Origin: Ignelater luminosus | Lineage: Eukaryota; Arthropoda; Insecta; Coleoptera; Elateridae | Direction: 5' to 3' | NCBI GenBank assembly: GCA_011009095.1 | Contig: VTPC01003503.1 | Span: 66,640 to 130,639, forward strand | DNA length: 64,000 nucleotides | Shown here: piece by piece, positions 23,475 to 36,990 of the stretch | Layout of the letters: every line of letters starts with the position of its first letter | How positions within the stretch are numbered: position 1 is the first letter of the stretch | Translations under genes and position numbers: made by a program | The notes under the pieces: model-generated | What the model was told of the DNA's origin: nothing | Seen by the model: the letters and a program-made list of their open reading frames with translations, nothing else | Database searches by the model: none

Positions 23475-24250
23475 CTTTACTATTAAACCGACACTTTGCG
23501 ATTGTTTAAATTGTAACGGTCTTTTTGTAGTTATTAGCCCGCCACGTGATTAATTGTACGGTATAGCATCTTTCTTCCGTGTGAGATACCCGGCATTTAC
23601 TAAAGTTCCTTTGACAATTGATATACGCTTCCAAATTCTGGGGGAATGCAACACGCAGGCAGGACAGAAAGATTCGACACGTGAGACTGTGTGGTGATCG
23701 TCACCTAAGAATTGCGAGGAAGGTTTTCTCGTTGTTGTTTGAAAACCCTTTTTAAAAAAAAGGGGTAAGTTAATTATCTTTTCTTTCATCTCTTACGGGT
23801 TCGTTACTAACGATGGTCTCTTTTGTCTCCAGTTTTTCTTTATTTGGTTGTGAAAAATACGAGTAATTTCCCAAAAAGAAAAGTTGCACCCGAGTTGTCC
23901 TGCGTGCTTTTCAAGAAGCAGGGTTAAATTTAATTGAATCTGGCTGTAGCAGTGAATGCTGGGAACAATTCAGTTTCACCGTCATCCATACGCAGAATAT
24001 TATGGGAATCTATTCTGGCAGTGGACTGTCAACCCAATTTGATGGTATTTCTAAGTTGAACGTCGCTTGCTATATATAAATTTACTAAAGTTTACAGTAT
24101 TATACATAGAGCATCAGGGCTTGCAGAGCATATGAGGAGAATAAATCTGTAGTACCAAATCAAAAGGGAATAAGTCAGGATCACAGAAATACGAATGAAG
24201 GAACTTAGGATCAGACATATTCCTTTCCGACAACATTAATTAGCCAAGGA
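23475..24250. other. Intron sequence, nothing recognised
   Basis: Moderately AT-rich, including a GC-richer patch near 23590-23720 with an unsupported 79-codon minus-strand frame. Confidence 0.5.
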
Positions 24251-24259
24251 TTTTACTTC

Positions 24260-24780
24260 CTTTTGGTTCTCACTGTAGAATCAACTGGTCACACGAACCA
24301 GCCTGGTCAAAACTATATAAATACAGAATTTATCAAAACAATATCTATAAGGCTGTGTAAAGAGGTTTTGAATCAACTTTCTAAACCGAGTTTTCAAAAT
24401 TCAGGAACAGGAAATATCTCGGGTTTCTTGAACCGGTTGACATTTTTCTTTGGTTTTAATAACAAGAAAGAATGACATATATAGGAATAAATTCTATAAG
24501 GATAACAGATCCTTAAGCGACTGATCGTTTTGTTAGGCATCAAGATCTTTTTGTCTACATCGAACTTTGCGGTTCAGACTTACTAAGTTTGTCAAGCTGA
24601 ATGGGTTTCTGTACAAATCAGGCTTTCGGTTCTTTTGGATCAATTGAACTTTTTGAATCAATCCGACTTCTTTAACCATTTAAACAGCTTGGGTTGTTTT
24701 GGTTTCTTTGAACTAGATGGGTTTTATGTGGTAACTCGGTTTTTCGGATTGAGTCGATTGGATTATAAGTCAGGCAAAAA
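24260..24780. repeat. Degenerate low-complexity repeat
   Basis: Variants of a short T-rich motif (TTTCGGTTCTTTTGGAT, ACTTTTTGAATCAAT, CGGTTTTTCGGATTGAG) recur irregularly across this stretch. It looks like an eroded minisatellite with a unit in the 20-40 bp range. The period is not clean enough to count units. Confidence 0.4.
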
Positions 24781-24789
24781 AATGCTAAA

Positions 24790-25463
24790 GATATTCTAGA
24801 ACTAACAAAAAAAAAAAAACGTCTGGTCACCCTGACCGGTTCATATGTGCATATTCCTCAACCCAACCTCAATATATTTTCAGTTAAGTTGCTTAGCTCA
24901 CTGTCCTTATAGGTGCCACAATTCTTAAACATTTTTAGACATTTATTCAACAACATTTGGTATCACCGGTCCAGAAACTGAGAGGTAATGATATTCTTTA
25001 CTGAAACACTACATAATGTAAATGGCGATTATAGAGCAAAGCTATTTTGGGTCTGAAGTCGGAAAGAAAATTCTTGATTCTCGGATTGTATACATGATTT
25101 CAATAGTCAGTTGTTCAAGTTAAACAGCAACAACGATGTTCTGTTTCAATCTGTTCGCCAATCTTTGATTAACGTAGCTAATTAAAAACCGACAACGAGA
25201 ATCTACAGATTATTCGAATGATATATTTGGCAATATAAATAGGTATAATAAAACGTTCAAAACATTTCAAATAACTTCCACTTAAAAAGTAATTTGGTTA
25301 AAGTGGCCTTCGCTATCATGTTTCTAAAAGTCGGAGACACAGACGTTCTCAATATGTTCAATTTGATATACAAAAGAATTATTCTAGAAGGGCTCTTATT
25401 GCGTCTGAAGCTTTCAAGTTTCATTGTTTTCATGTAGGTACACCTAAAAGTAATCATGAACTA
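24790..25463. other. Intron sequence, nothing recognised
   Basis: AT-rich DNA with a poly(A) run near 24808-24820. It ends at the target TA of the DD41D element. Confidence 0.5.
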
Positions 25464-26631
25464 CTGGGTGTCTCAAAAGAAAGTACACATTTGTTTTGCT
25501 TATTGCGTGAACGCAACTATTCCGAGCGGCGGGGGGGGGGTGTCAATTGGTAGCCTCACTTAAATGATGCGCCAAGCGCTCGACTTATTGGAAAATGGGT
25601 CGAGAAGTTTGAAGAGACCGGTTCAACACTGGAAAAACCAAAATCCGGGCGTCCAAGGTCTTCGAGAAAGGTCGAAAACGTAGACAGTGTTACTCAGTCT
25701 GTTCGTGACGACCCAAACCTTTCGATTCGTAAGCGTGCTGTTGCTTTGAACGTGCATGGATCATCATTATTCCGTATTTTACACAAAGACTTAAAGCTGC
25801 ACCCCTACAAAATTCAGTTGGTGCAAGAATTGAAGCCTCAGGATGCTGGTCAGAGGCTTGACTTCGTAAACCAGATGACTGAGCGCTTTCCAACGTTTAC
25901 CAACATCTTGTTTTCGGATGAAGCTCATTTTCATCTTAATGGGCACGTAAACAAGCAAAATTGCCGCTACTGGAGTGTAACCAATCCAAAACACAAACAT
26001 CAGAAACCCCTACATTCGCCTAAAGTGACCGTATGGGCTGCGATGTCGGCGCGAGGAATTATCGGCCCTTACTTTTTTGAAGATGAAAGGGGACGCACAG
26101 TAACAGTGACTTCAGAGCGTTATGTGGAGATGTTAGACGACTTCTTCGTGCCTGAACTGCAAAACTTTCCTGGTTATAACCAAAGAACATGGTTCCAGCA
26201 GGACGGAGCAACTTCACACACGTCCAACAGGTCTCTGCCACGAGTGCGTGAAATTTTTCCTGGCAAATTGATCTCAAGGAGAGGTGACATAAGTTGGCCT
26301 CCACGCGGTCCCGATTTAACACCTATAGACTTTTTCCTGTGGGGTTATGTCAAATCAAAAGTTTACGCCAACAAATCGACTTCCCTGGCACAATTAAAAG
26401 AAAATATCCGTAACGAAATGGCAGCCATCACGGAGAATACCTGCCGAGTTGTCATAGGCAATTTTAGTGCTCGATTAAATGAATGCCGTGAGCGCAACGG
26501 TTTACATTTGGACGATATCATTTTTAAAAAATAAATTCCCAAACAATGTATTTTAATATGTAATAAACATTTACTCCTTACTTTTTTTTAAATCGATTTT
26601 TTAAATGTGAACTTTCTTTTGAGACACCTTG
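25464..26631 (+). mobile_element. rosa-type (DD41D) mariner-superfamily element
   Basis: The ends share GGTGTCTCAAAAGAAAGT (left preceded by CTG, right, inverted, by CAA) and are flanked by TA at 25462-25463 and 26632-26633. At 1168 bp it is shorter than I would expect for a complete member, and the missing part is at the 5' end of the gene. A 13-base GC-only tract at about 25528-25540, mostly a run of G, marks the place where the coding similarity begins. Confidence 0.9.
25554..26534 (+). pseudogene. DD41D transposase, open frame lacking its N-terminus and start codon
   Basis: An uninterrupted frame of about 326 codons follows a TAG at 25551. It begins in the DNA-binding region (APSARLIGKWVEKFEETGS, KPKSGRPRSS), continues through the second helix-turn-helix, then a complete catalytic core. 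The catalytic residues are the first aspartate in LFSDEAHFHLNG, the second in WFQQDGATSHT, and the third in PPRGPDLTPIDFFLWGY. Forty-one residues lie between the last two, the spacing reported for rosa elements. It ends HLDDIIFKK-TAA. The first roughly 40-50 residues of the family are missing, and no in-frame ATG precedes the core, so it is called a pseudogene although the core has no internal stop. Confidence 0.88.
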
Positions 26632-26633
26632 TA

Positions 26634-29600
26634 CTTTAAACTTTCCTGGATAAGCGGACATAATAAAAACTCAACATCAACGAGAGAATTAACAAGTCTG
26701 TTAAATCTAGCTCGTCACCGAATACACCAATATTTGCCTATTTCCAGTAATTCTCAATTTATCCGGGTGGGGATAAATGCACCCGTGTCTATGGTGTTTA
26801 CAAACTAGCTTTGATGAAAAGTTTTTTTTTTGGTGTACGATTCAATTAAAATGCGATTTGAAGGTAATGGTATCTCATAAACAAAATCCAAAGCATTTTG
26901 TTTTCCAATTGAGCGTAGATTTAAAAAAACAACAGAGTTTTTTGCTTTCCCGCAACAAGGAATATACTGCCATGTTGTTTCTGAAATATTGTAGAAGATA
27001 AGAACATTTTAATATTAAGCGTAACGTTTCGTATACCATAAAAAAAGGTGCAAAAATGGATTTTTAAATATATGAATGAACAGGAGATTTCAAAAATGAA
27101 AATTGTCTTTTCTGTCCCGCAACATGAAATTCCAAGAAATTGGGTTTGTCAGTTTGTCCTATCCTATATCTCCTCCTTTGATGATATTGATTACGTATCT
27201 TGTAGAATAATTAATACCTTGTAATGTAAACCATTAGAGAATCTTATTTCAATATCGCATGTTGCTTCTGAGATTTCCACGACAATAATGATGCTTGGAA
27301 AAACAATCAGCTTTTGGTATTGACACCGTACAATCCATTGCTTAAGAAAGAAGCCTCGAGTAAATGACACTTATACAAGAATTATTTTAAGTTAAAACCC
27401 ACAAGTGAGTTTTAAGACATTTTTTTAAATAACGATCCTTGGTACTGTGAAATATCTAGAAGGCAAATATTTTGGGTTTTTTACTTTGAACTTCTGTTTT
27501 GTCAAGAGGGTTTGGCTTAGTTTTGAATTTTATTACGTTAATTAGTCTCCATAGATAACTTTTGAATGGCTTGCTAATTGCTTTTTTACTTATTCAACAA
27601 AAGCCATCACTAGCTAAATTCATTAAATTGTAGGTGTTGACTACAAACGTCAAATTAAGAGGTACTGAGAACAATTCATTATTTTGACTCGAGGAATAGT
27701 TTTTGTGCGTCTTTCATTTTTATTGATTGAGGTTGTCTGTGTTTGTAGATAATTAAACTCACTCTCTTATTAGAGAAACCCTTTTGCTGGGCAAAAAAAA
27801 TGTTTTGTATTTTTCACTTTTTGTGGCTTCTTATTTGTAAGTTGAGTACCTACGTTTTGTTCCTTTGTGAATTGTGGGATGGATAGAGTAATTACTTTTA
27901 TACGAGAGAAGATGTGGTATATCTTTGTGTGTTTAGGGTTCCATGTTGGTTTTCAGATTTAAAAGCTTATGCCCTTATCAGTAACTAGTTTATAAAGTGA
28001 TTGCCCTTTCTAATTCTGTAATTCAAGTACGCTAACCTCTAAACATGTCTTCAGTCTGATGAACTTTTGGTTAATTAATTACTATATTTGAAGCTTTCTA
28101 CTTTCAAATTTATTTAGTAGTAGTTTTCTTTCAAATTGTGTACATCTACTTATGATTTTTAATTCTATCGTTGGTAGATATCCACGGATACAACTTTAAA
28201 TTACAACACAGGGGTGAATAACTGATGTTAATGCCCTAACTTGTTTCTTTAATGTGCGACCCTATTTTAGATACGCATGCTTTTAGAGCTTTCCGTTGGA
28301 TTAAAACTACTTGATCAACATAATGAATAAAGCAAAAATATGAAATTTATATTGAACTTTTCCTTTACGTTTTCTTAACTGCATTGATGCTATTGAACCT
28401 TGCTAACAAATTTTTTAAATTTGCTAATAAGTTTTGTTAAGATTTATTAATGTCTGAAAATTCTTTTTTAACGGTAAAAATACCATTTTCGAGTTTTTCA
28501 TTTTATGATGTACAAAAACGATACTCAGTATTTCTGTTTGTTATCTTGGTATTTCTATATCCTTTTTTCGAATCATGAATAAACAATCTCACTACTATTA
28601 CTCTTTGTATTATTTAGTTATAGAACTTCTATTTTATTGTAAATATTTAAAACCGCCAAGGAGAATGCTAAAATACCCTTAAAAAGCTTGTAGAAAAAAA
28701 GATCCGTTAATATTTTTTAGAAGTTCCTGTAAAGAAGCTTTAATAAAGTGCTTATGATATCCTTAAAAAGCTACAGGAGGTTATTTTTACTCTGCTATTA
28801 ACGTTTTCTTGCTTAAAAGCAATATTATATTTGTACCTTACCTTTTTGTAACGAATAAAGGTTAGTACAAAATAGAATGTGGGCGTGTAATGGTTAGAAC
28901 CTTTAAAAGTTTTCGTCTTCATTATTCTCTTCCAGGATGTTCTCTTTACATAAACGTTTATCACAAAGGTGCCTTTATTAAAAGTCTTCTAAATCATATT
29001 AGTGAGTACCTAATGAGTTTCTTGTAAATTGCGTTTTCGTAATTACGAGGGGTCAAAATACACTAAAAAAATATTTTTTAAATTACTGAAGTACAATAAG
29101 TTTATTTACGATAATGTTATCATGATTCATTAGTTGTGTTTTATATTATTATTTATTAAAGTCTCAACGACAAATAGATCTACGTAATACTTGCATTTGT
29201 GCCTTTAGAAAAAATGTTATTTACCGTGAAAATAAATAATTTTACTCATTTTTCTTTTTGCTTTGATCTAAATCACTATTTAAATAGTTTTAGTATAGAA
29301 GAAGCTTTTGTAGTAAAAAATGCCGTTGTTCGAGAACGATACTGAATTTCAATCCAATTTTCGTATCAGGGTCTATTCCTCTAACATAGTTTACAACTTT
29401 CCTGCTTTCGCTACGCATTTTACTGTTGTGGAACTATCAGACTTTCTTGGGTTTCACAATTCAATCTTTGCAAATAGTATTGACTTTTGACAACTATATT
29501 TCAGCAGCATTCGTATTTCTTATTACCCAGCATATTATTTAATAGTGTTCTGATATGCTATACTTATACAGAGTCGTCCTCAAATAATTGGTCAAAATTT

Positions 29601-30228
29601 AGAATTAGGCTAAAGTCATTGTAAGAATGAAAAACGTTCTTATAAACCTATAACCTAAAATGAATGGTTAGATTCACGGTTGAATATCTCCCTCAATACC
29701 TGCTATTGCTGAGGTGGGGGCTTTACTTATTGTATTATCAATGTAGAAGATCCATTAGGAATATAAACTGAAGTAAAGCTCTGAAGTTCCCATATATAAA
29801 CTTCTGTTTTTACTCAGAAACGATATATCCTATGAGAAAACTACAAGAGGAACCTTCTTTGTCAAAATGGGTGTAGATCCCAAAACTAACGGACATTTTC
29901 ATGTTTCGAGTGGTGGGTCATGTTTTTTGCAAGCATGTGTATGTCCCATACTTTATTCAGTGTAGAAATTTGAAGATAATAGACTCCCTATAATAACAAC
30001 CATTTGAGAAACTTCATCTGAATATCCCCATTCGCTTTCAAAGTATTGAAAAGACAAAAGGCCTACCATGAAACAACCAGAGATGAATTTATAGAAATAG
30101 CAAAACACGATGTCAGTTTTTCAAGAGAAAGAACTATAATTAAAAAACTAGAACATTCAAACTAGAAATATCAGTAGAAAACGATGCGGTGCAAGAAATA
30201 TACAAAATAGAAAAAATATAGAATAAAA
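26634..30228. other. Intron sequence, nothing recognised
   Basis: About 3.6 kb of AT-rich DNA. The frames at 26777-27001 and 28752-28964 have no recognisable similarity. No terminal repeats or exon-like segments were seen. Confidence 0.55.
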
Positions 30229-30541
30229 AGAGCTTTTGGTAAGAAGATAACAAAATACATAAAAGACAACGTCTACACAGATGAAAAGCTAGTGGACAGA
30301 AAGTCGTCTGTAGAATGGTCTAAAAGTGGGGCTCTAAAAGGGGGAAACAGAAGATTTGATAGCAGACAAGGCATTAAATACAATACAGAAAGACGTTAGT
30401 CCAGAATGCAGGTTATGCAAAGCAGATGATGAAACTGTAAACCACGTTCTTTCAGTTTGTTCACATCTAGCTGTTAGAAAAAGTATCATTCAACATGATG
30501 GTGTCATTAAAAGATTGTTTTGGAAATATGCAGAATTATAG
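30229..30541 (+). pseudogene. Non-LTR retrotransposon (LINE) 3' coding remnant
   Basis: The last frame (30356-30541) reads DVSPECRLCKADDETVNHVL and then SVCSHLA before a TAG. This is the C-x2-C...H...C zinc-binding tail found after the reverse transcriptase in several LINE clades. The preceding frame (SSVEWSKSGALK) is the usual upstream sequence, offset by one inserted G in a GGGGG run near 30340. The polymerase domain is not found upstream, as expected for a 5'-truncated insertion. The element clade is not resolved. Confidence 0.75.
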
Positions 30542-33500
30542 GCGCAAAAGTGCATTTGGTCAGGTTACAGTCCTTTGGGACCATTTCCTAATTTGTGTGA
30601 AAAGTCTGCAGATTTAACTTGAAACCCAAATTCAAAACCTGTTTAGGGCTGATGATTTTAAGCGAACAAAATGCAAAATATAGGATGATTTGCTAGCCTC
30701 CTTACAAATTTTAGCAACGAAAAGTAGATGTGGTCTCAAGAAAGAAAATGTCATGTATACGATTTCCTTGTGTTCACAGGTAATAAAGGTTTGAATGTCT
30801 TTAACCCAATTGTAACCAATGGATACAGAACACTTGCCGATCGACTCTTGGGATTATTTCTTTGAACTGGTGTTCAGGGAAGGAAAGTCTATTGCTAGAC
30901 ACCATTTTTTCACCTTACCTTCAATTGTTTTAAAACGGTCGAGTTTTTCTCAAAGTTGAAAATCAAGTTAACTTTTTTCGGGATGTAGTCATAGAGGTTT
31001 TTCGTAGCAAATAAGACAAAAAGTTTTGCAATAGTCATGGTTAACTATGAGGGTTTGAAGACGTTCAAAATTTGATTTTCCGTAACATGCTAAACAAGAA
31101 ACAATTAAAGATCATCCGAATCTGACTCATGCATTGGGTCGTTAAGTACCATACACGACAAAGATATTTCCATTTCGAAAGGACGTTTTGTTCCGGAAAT
31201 GTACCGAAAAAAATACCTCCTTTTAAATGCAAGGATAAAGGTGACACAAAATCTGCACCAACCTTGTTTAGAGGCTTCTTGTGGCGATCGGTGAATATCC
31301 GATATTTTTCATGATTTGCAAAATGGCTAAAATCAGCTGTAGTCTTTTGTTTTTCACCGGGAAACTCTTGAATGGAAGAATTGTAGGATGGTCTTCTATT
31401 TACAAATCTGCAAACGCAACTCACTTATCTCTGACCGTTCTCAAGAAAAAATTTTTATAGTTGAATTTGGTCATCTCGTCGCGGCCCTTTCCGGGAAATC
31501 TTGAAGGATAGAAAACTTATTCCGGTGGTCTAGCAAACATATTCCGCCTAGGGTAAAAACCTTTTCGTGCTATTTTGATATCACTCGAAATCCAATTGCT
31601 CCTCCTACAGACGGACGTCTATAGACCAGAAACTTCCGTTTTCTCAATGTGCGCCACCGTCGTATTTCTTGGTCAACAATGGATCACATACCCAAATATG
31701 ATTACTAGTTTTAGAGATATAGCAATTCGAATTTAATTTTAAAATCTTAAAACCTTTATAACTTCTGAACAAAAGAAAATCGAAATTATGCATATATGAC
31801 ATGTTTTTCTTGAAATTACATCTATTTCTCGTTGACAAAATCTGGAAAAAGGTTAGCGGGTCTCACTGTATACGCTGTCTTCTCAGATAAGGAAGTAAAA
31901 CTGTTAGTTTTGTTTCAAGACACTGTTGGGCATGACGCCTACTGAAGGATCTAGTGCAAGGGAAAATCTACAGTTCCCCAAATCTTAGTAGCCAAATGAT
32001 CTTAGGTGTTGATGCCTGTAAGGACTAATGAACAATAAAATAGTAATAATAACGCTAATAATACTGGCCTTCATTGCGGCAAGAATTCAGTTCAGAGCTG
32101 TTCTTCTATTCAACCATCAATTCCTTTGCTAATTTCCAAAAACCACATAATCAGGAGAAACTAAATCAGGTTGGTACGACGATTTATTGATAGACAGTTT
32201 TTCTGGTTGGGTGTAGAGCTATAGAACTGAATTTCCTTTATGGCAGTACATTATAAATACAATCAAAACTATTATTTCAGTTTTTGAATTTGAGATTCAG
32301 GATGTAACGGAAATGGACGCTGAATCTTAAAGAGCGTTTAGTTACTGTCCGGTAAGACAAAAAGTCCCAATAAATGTGTACTCGGAAATACATCGTTCCG
32401 TTCTGAATATAGTAGTTGCTAAAAAGACAGAAAATAATTGTAGTGTTCCTATTAATTTGCACAGTAATGTATCTAATCGCTTGTTAGTGCTTCCATCTAA
32501 GATACTTAATATGGCTTTATAGGTTCCCAGACATGTACCTATTAAATTTTAATTGAAAATTACTTAACAGTATCCACAAATTGATGTGCTTCTAACATTA
32601 CCCGTCACTGATAATTAAATTACGTCAGCTTCAAACGGCCGTGAATCTCACAGTAATAGTAATATCCAAAGGCCTAAATGGCGAAATTGATACTACCTTA
32701 ATGCTATAAACACAAAATTAATTACGCCTCTAAAACTTAAAATACAAATAACTTCTTTAAATATTGATTTATCTTAAACAATTTCTTATTTCTGTTATTC
32801 TCAAGAAGGAAGAAAAATTCCATTTAAAGCACGCAAACAACATGTATTACGTTTTATAATAACATCGGAATTTCAAGGTGTGCCAAATTTTCATTTAATT
32901 AATAATTCTGTGAGTTTGGCTTTAAGAGGAATTTTCGATCCGATAATAATATTCATGTGAAAAGCTACTACTAATATCAAAAATTAAAGTCACGCAAAAG
33001 TTTGCCTGTAGTGGATAAAATACCTCAATTCGTTTCATCTTCATAAATAATTCAAAAGAATTTTGATGAAAAAAATTTAAAAATATGTAAGTAGGGATAA
33101 TTCCGAAACTGTAGCTTAAATTGAAGTAGGTAATGTCGGAATATAAAAAAGAATATTAAATTGTGTGCTAAAAAGTTACAAAAGTTATGTCTCATAAAAC
33201 ATATACACTTTTGTAATTGAAATTTTATTTTAGGTATAATCTTTTTGGCGCTTACATAATGCATAATGCGTAGTTACAAAATTATAATTGGAATATTAAA
33301 TTTGGCCATCTAAGAGAAATGAACTGTTTGCATTCGGTTCAGAAATCCCACGGAAACTTCTAAGCAAATTACCTATTAAAACTCTCCAAACAAATATTAT
33401 TCTACTTTAGGAAAGTTCTCAGACGATGAATTTCTATGGTAGTCTGGCAATAGGAATCAGAAATATTAGTTGTTGAAAATGGAATTCATTTTTCTCTTTT

Positions 33501-36139
33501 ACACCCCGTAGTTATATTTATTTTATTACCTTCTCGGTTAACATATGGATATGGGTTATGAAGCTGATATCTCCCTTAAGTTGAGGATTCTGGGACATAT
33601 AAAACTTTTTGTTATTGCGAAGCCAGGGAAATGGAAAGGAAAAATATTAGTCTTCCATTTTTCTTGAGAGAACCAGGAAAGCAAAAACTGATAACTTAGA
33701 AACTTGATATTGATCTACGTTTTGAAAAGGTTAGTACTTCTTTATCTGATCGGAAATTATTAATTTAAATATTAGGAGTATATCAAGCAGTTACAGTGAA
33801 GATAAAAAAATGATGAATTGAAAAGAAATATTTAAGTCTGGTAGATACAAAACAGAAGCTGTTCAAAACCAAATTTACTTTATGATATTAGTTGTTTTGA
33901 ATTTAAAATATGGAAGTTCTATTGCTCTAGTACATATGTCCAGGACATGTATACAAAACACAACTGTAACACAGTAATTTCTAGGACGTACACACAAAAC
34001 AATTTCATGCACCAGTGAAACCACGCACTCTGAATTTATAACTTCTAAGGGTGTGGTTTATTAGGGAACACCTGAACAACCACTAAAGGTTAATTGAAGG
34101 GTGAGAACGGTGAAGGGTTAATAGTTGTACTTTTATGTTGCATTTTGTCCAGAACATTAGGCTAAAAACCATTTTCAACATTTTTTTTGATTCAGTTTTT
34201 AAAAAATAATTTCAAACAATATTTACCCAAGCTGAACAGAAATAGTGTGTCATTTATTCAGGACAAAAGCCAAAGCTTTCAGTTAAATTTAGTCAAAAGC
34301 TGTCGTTAAAAGCTTTTGTTGCGTGTTTCTATTAAAGCGTTAAGCTTACATCAACCAAAGTTATTTCTAGTAGATCGTAGATTTTGCATTTCCAAAAAGG
34401 CAGGAAATGACATGGGAATTTAATTTTTTTTACTTTTCATAAATTTTCTTTTAAGAAATATTTCTTAAAAGAATGAAAATGTGGTGAAACAAGTTTTTTC
34501 TTTTAAAATTGCGAGGGGGTGTCAACTAAATATGATATATAACTAATTTAAACTTTTCCCGTTAAAAAGTCATAAAATAAAAGTTTCTCGCCTGGAAAAA
34601 ACTTTTCTAAGAATTTTTATTTATTTAAATATTATGGGCAGACAAGTGTCTGTTCAAATGTTGAATAAACCAAAACTTCAACAAAGTTTTATGGACGACC
34701 TTATTCTTTAAACACTGAACATCACCTTTATAGAGAAACAGTTGATAACAGCCGATTAATTATAAATAGATTTTATATAAGCTGGAAGATTACTGTTTAA
34801 ATGTTTAAGTATGAAAGTTCAGTGACCAGTAATTATACTGTATATTCTACGGTTATAACATCGGTGTTGCCCTCGTTCAAAATTTTATCTGCGTTTTACT
34901 TTGTTTTTATCCTCATTGGACTTCTGGCGTGTGTGTGTATTTTATATGTCATTACTATAACCAGCAAAACGCATTTTTATTATTTGTCATTTGAACGTGA
35001 AACTTTTTATGTATTTTTGCTCAAATACAAAAACCAGCTAGAGTGTCTATACAACTAATCTTACCGGTAAGGCCAGTGGTGGATTCTGGGTAAAGCCTCC
35101 GCAATTTGAGAACGCTGCTAATATATTTTCTATATTTTGCTGGATTTACAGCTTTGTACAGCTGACCTAAAGCATAATATGTAGGATGTAACAAATAGGG
35201 TGAGCCAAGCCAAAACAAGCTTGCTATAAAAAATAATTAGGATAAACTCAGTGACTAGATTCAGTCTTTTCATTTTCATGACTTTCAGTTTCACTGGAAA
35301 TAATAACAACCTTATATAGTTTAATTAAATGTCGTTCGCTTTCGATTTCAACAAGGTAGATTATACTAACCTGAATCTACCGATTTTGGTGTTATTCATT
35401 TGTTTACTGAGTAAATTATGATGGTATAATTAAGCAAAGCTAATATACTTCAGCTTTACGCGAATAAACATGAGTTTCTAATGTTTAAACGTAATTACGG
35501 AAATTACAACTAAAGCAACTTGTAATACAGGATGATCAAGAAATATAAACCGCAATCTTTCTCGATTCTCTACATAAGAACACCCTGTACCTTTTATTAT
35601 GATACTAGAGAGCAAGCCTAGAAAAATCATAAAATCCACTCATTACTTTATTTTCTGTAAATTCTTTCCGTTTTAAGAGGAATTGTAAATTCAAGACATG
35701 TGTTGGTATCAAATGAAAATTGCATCGATGCTCTCTTAAATAGCGACGACAGATAGTGAAGATATTGCTAGAAAAAGAGAAAAATAATTTTTTAATATTT
35801 TTTTAATACGTGCATTTCTTGACAACCGTGTATAATAAGCTTGCTTAGATAGAATGTTTGTAGTTATTTTTTAACACTAAACGCTAAAGTTGATTTATGT
35901 AAAGATGAATTAATGATACCAGGGTGAACCAAAAAGTTTGATATAATTACACGTTAGGAAAATGAAGAATCTCGGAATGGACAGATTCGGACCAACATAG
36001 TCCACCTTACTAAAATCAGCAGCAAATAGGTAGTAATTATTTATTAAAATTCACGAGGTAAAGAACCGGATAGCAGAATTCAGTAGCTTTGTGTCTGTTA
36101 GTCATATTTTATACTACACGAAACGAAACAAAAATTCTT
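30542..36139. other. Long intron stretch, with diffuse old repeats only
   Basis: No gene was recognised. The part at 30880-31900 is less AT-rich and looks like eroded repeat sequence with chance frames on both strands (for example 31065-31424 minus). A 63-bp pair of opposed ends, ACAGGATGATC near 35526 and ACACCCTGTAC near 35579, could be the remains of a TA-flanked MITE. An 85-codon plus-strand frame at 34801-35058 includes a hydrophobic stretch but has no other support. Confidence 0.5.
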
Positions 36140-36990
36140 GAGAAGAACCTGTAGGGTTCCCGATAAAGGAATATTAGATTCTACAGGTTTAAACCGCCAA
36201 GTACCTCGGCAACGCCAACTTTTTAACCCTCGACCTGGAGGATGTACTCGAAAACATCCCTATCGCCCTACGTTGACACCCCAAACACCTCCATACCTCC
36301 TCTACAACTCGCCCCGCTTTTTTAACTGAACACCTGTTTTTGCTCTCTCCTTCTGTTTCAGTTCTCCAGAGGATCCCACCTGTTCTCGCTGAGGTTTTCC
36401 GTGGTTCCCTCAGCGGTGAAGGCAAATGCCGGAATAGCTTCTGCACCAGCCCACGGCACACTATGCACACCTAGACACTCACACATTACCACTCTAACAT
36501 ATACACACTCTCACACCCCTCACTACACAATTCCAACACCGTTCTGAAAAGAACCGCCGCATCGTGTTCCATCGTCGTCACTGTGTGACGGCTCGCTGGC
36601 TGTCCTTGGGCATTCCACCTGAACATGGGTCATCGACATCGGCGGGGATTATGGAGGACCCTGCTTCCGGCCTGCTCCACCGTCGCCACCAACCATCATC
36701 GCCGTGGACGGGCGTGCGGACTGCTTGGTACGTGACATGACTTGACATGACATTGACGACCAACCTTTTCCTTTCCAACGCACCATTCCGTTGACTTCCC
36801 TCTTATCCAACCAACAACCACCACCAGGCTTAAGAGAGGTTAAGTCCTCTAAGGAGCCGGCCGTCTACGGCGGCATTTATTACATTAACAACGACAAGTT
36901 CAAAGTCGATAATAACTGAATTAGAACAATAAAAACAGAATCTGTCTTGTCTAACGGACTGTTCCATTTAATAAATAAGAGTTAACAGGT
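36140..36990. other. GC-rich island of unknown origin
   Basis: About 750 bp stand out as much more GC-rich than anything else here, including CA-rich and GCCGG-rich parts. There is a 9-bp inverted pair AACCTGTAG (36146-36154) and CTACAGGTT (36181-36189). A strong pyrimidine-rich acceptor-like site ends TTCTGTTTCAG at 36361, followed by about 60 open codons on the plus strand. An AATAAA lies at 36928-36933. A minus-strand frame of 93 codons (36189-36470) overlaps. Candidates are a solo LTR or other retroelement piece, or an untranslated or coding exon of a plus-strand gene. I recognise no domain and found no target duplication. Confidence 0.5.

Noticed and set aside
30919-30948. A 30-bp minus-strand micro-exon candidate (phase 1 to 1, donor GTAAGG) between exons 2 and 3
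   Set aside because: It is open and in phase, but the acceptor context is only moderate, the segment lies in eroded repeat-like DNA, and so short a match is expected by chance in 35 kb.
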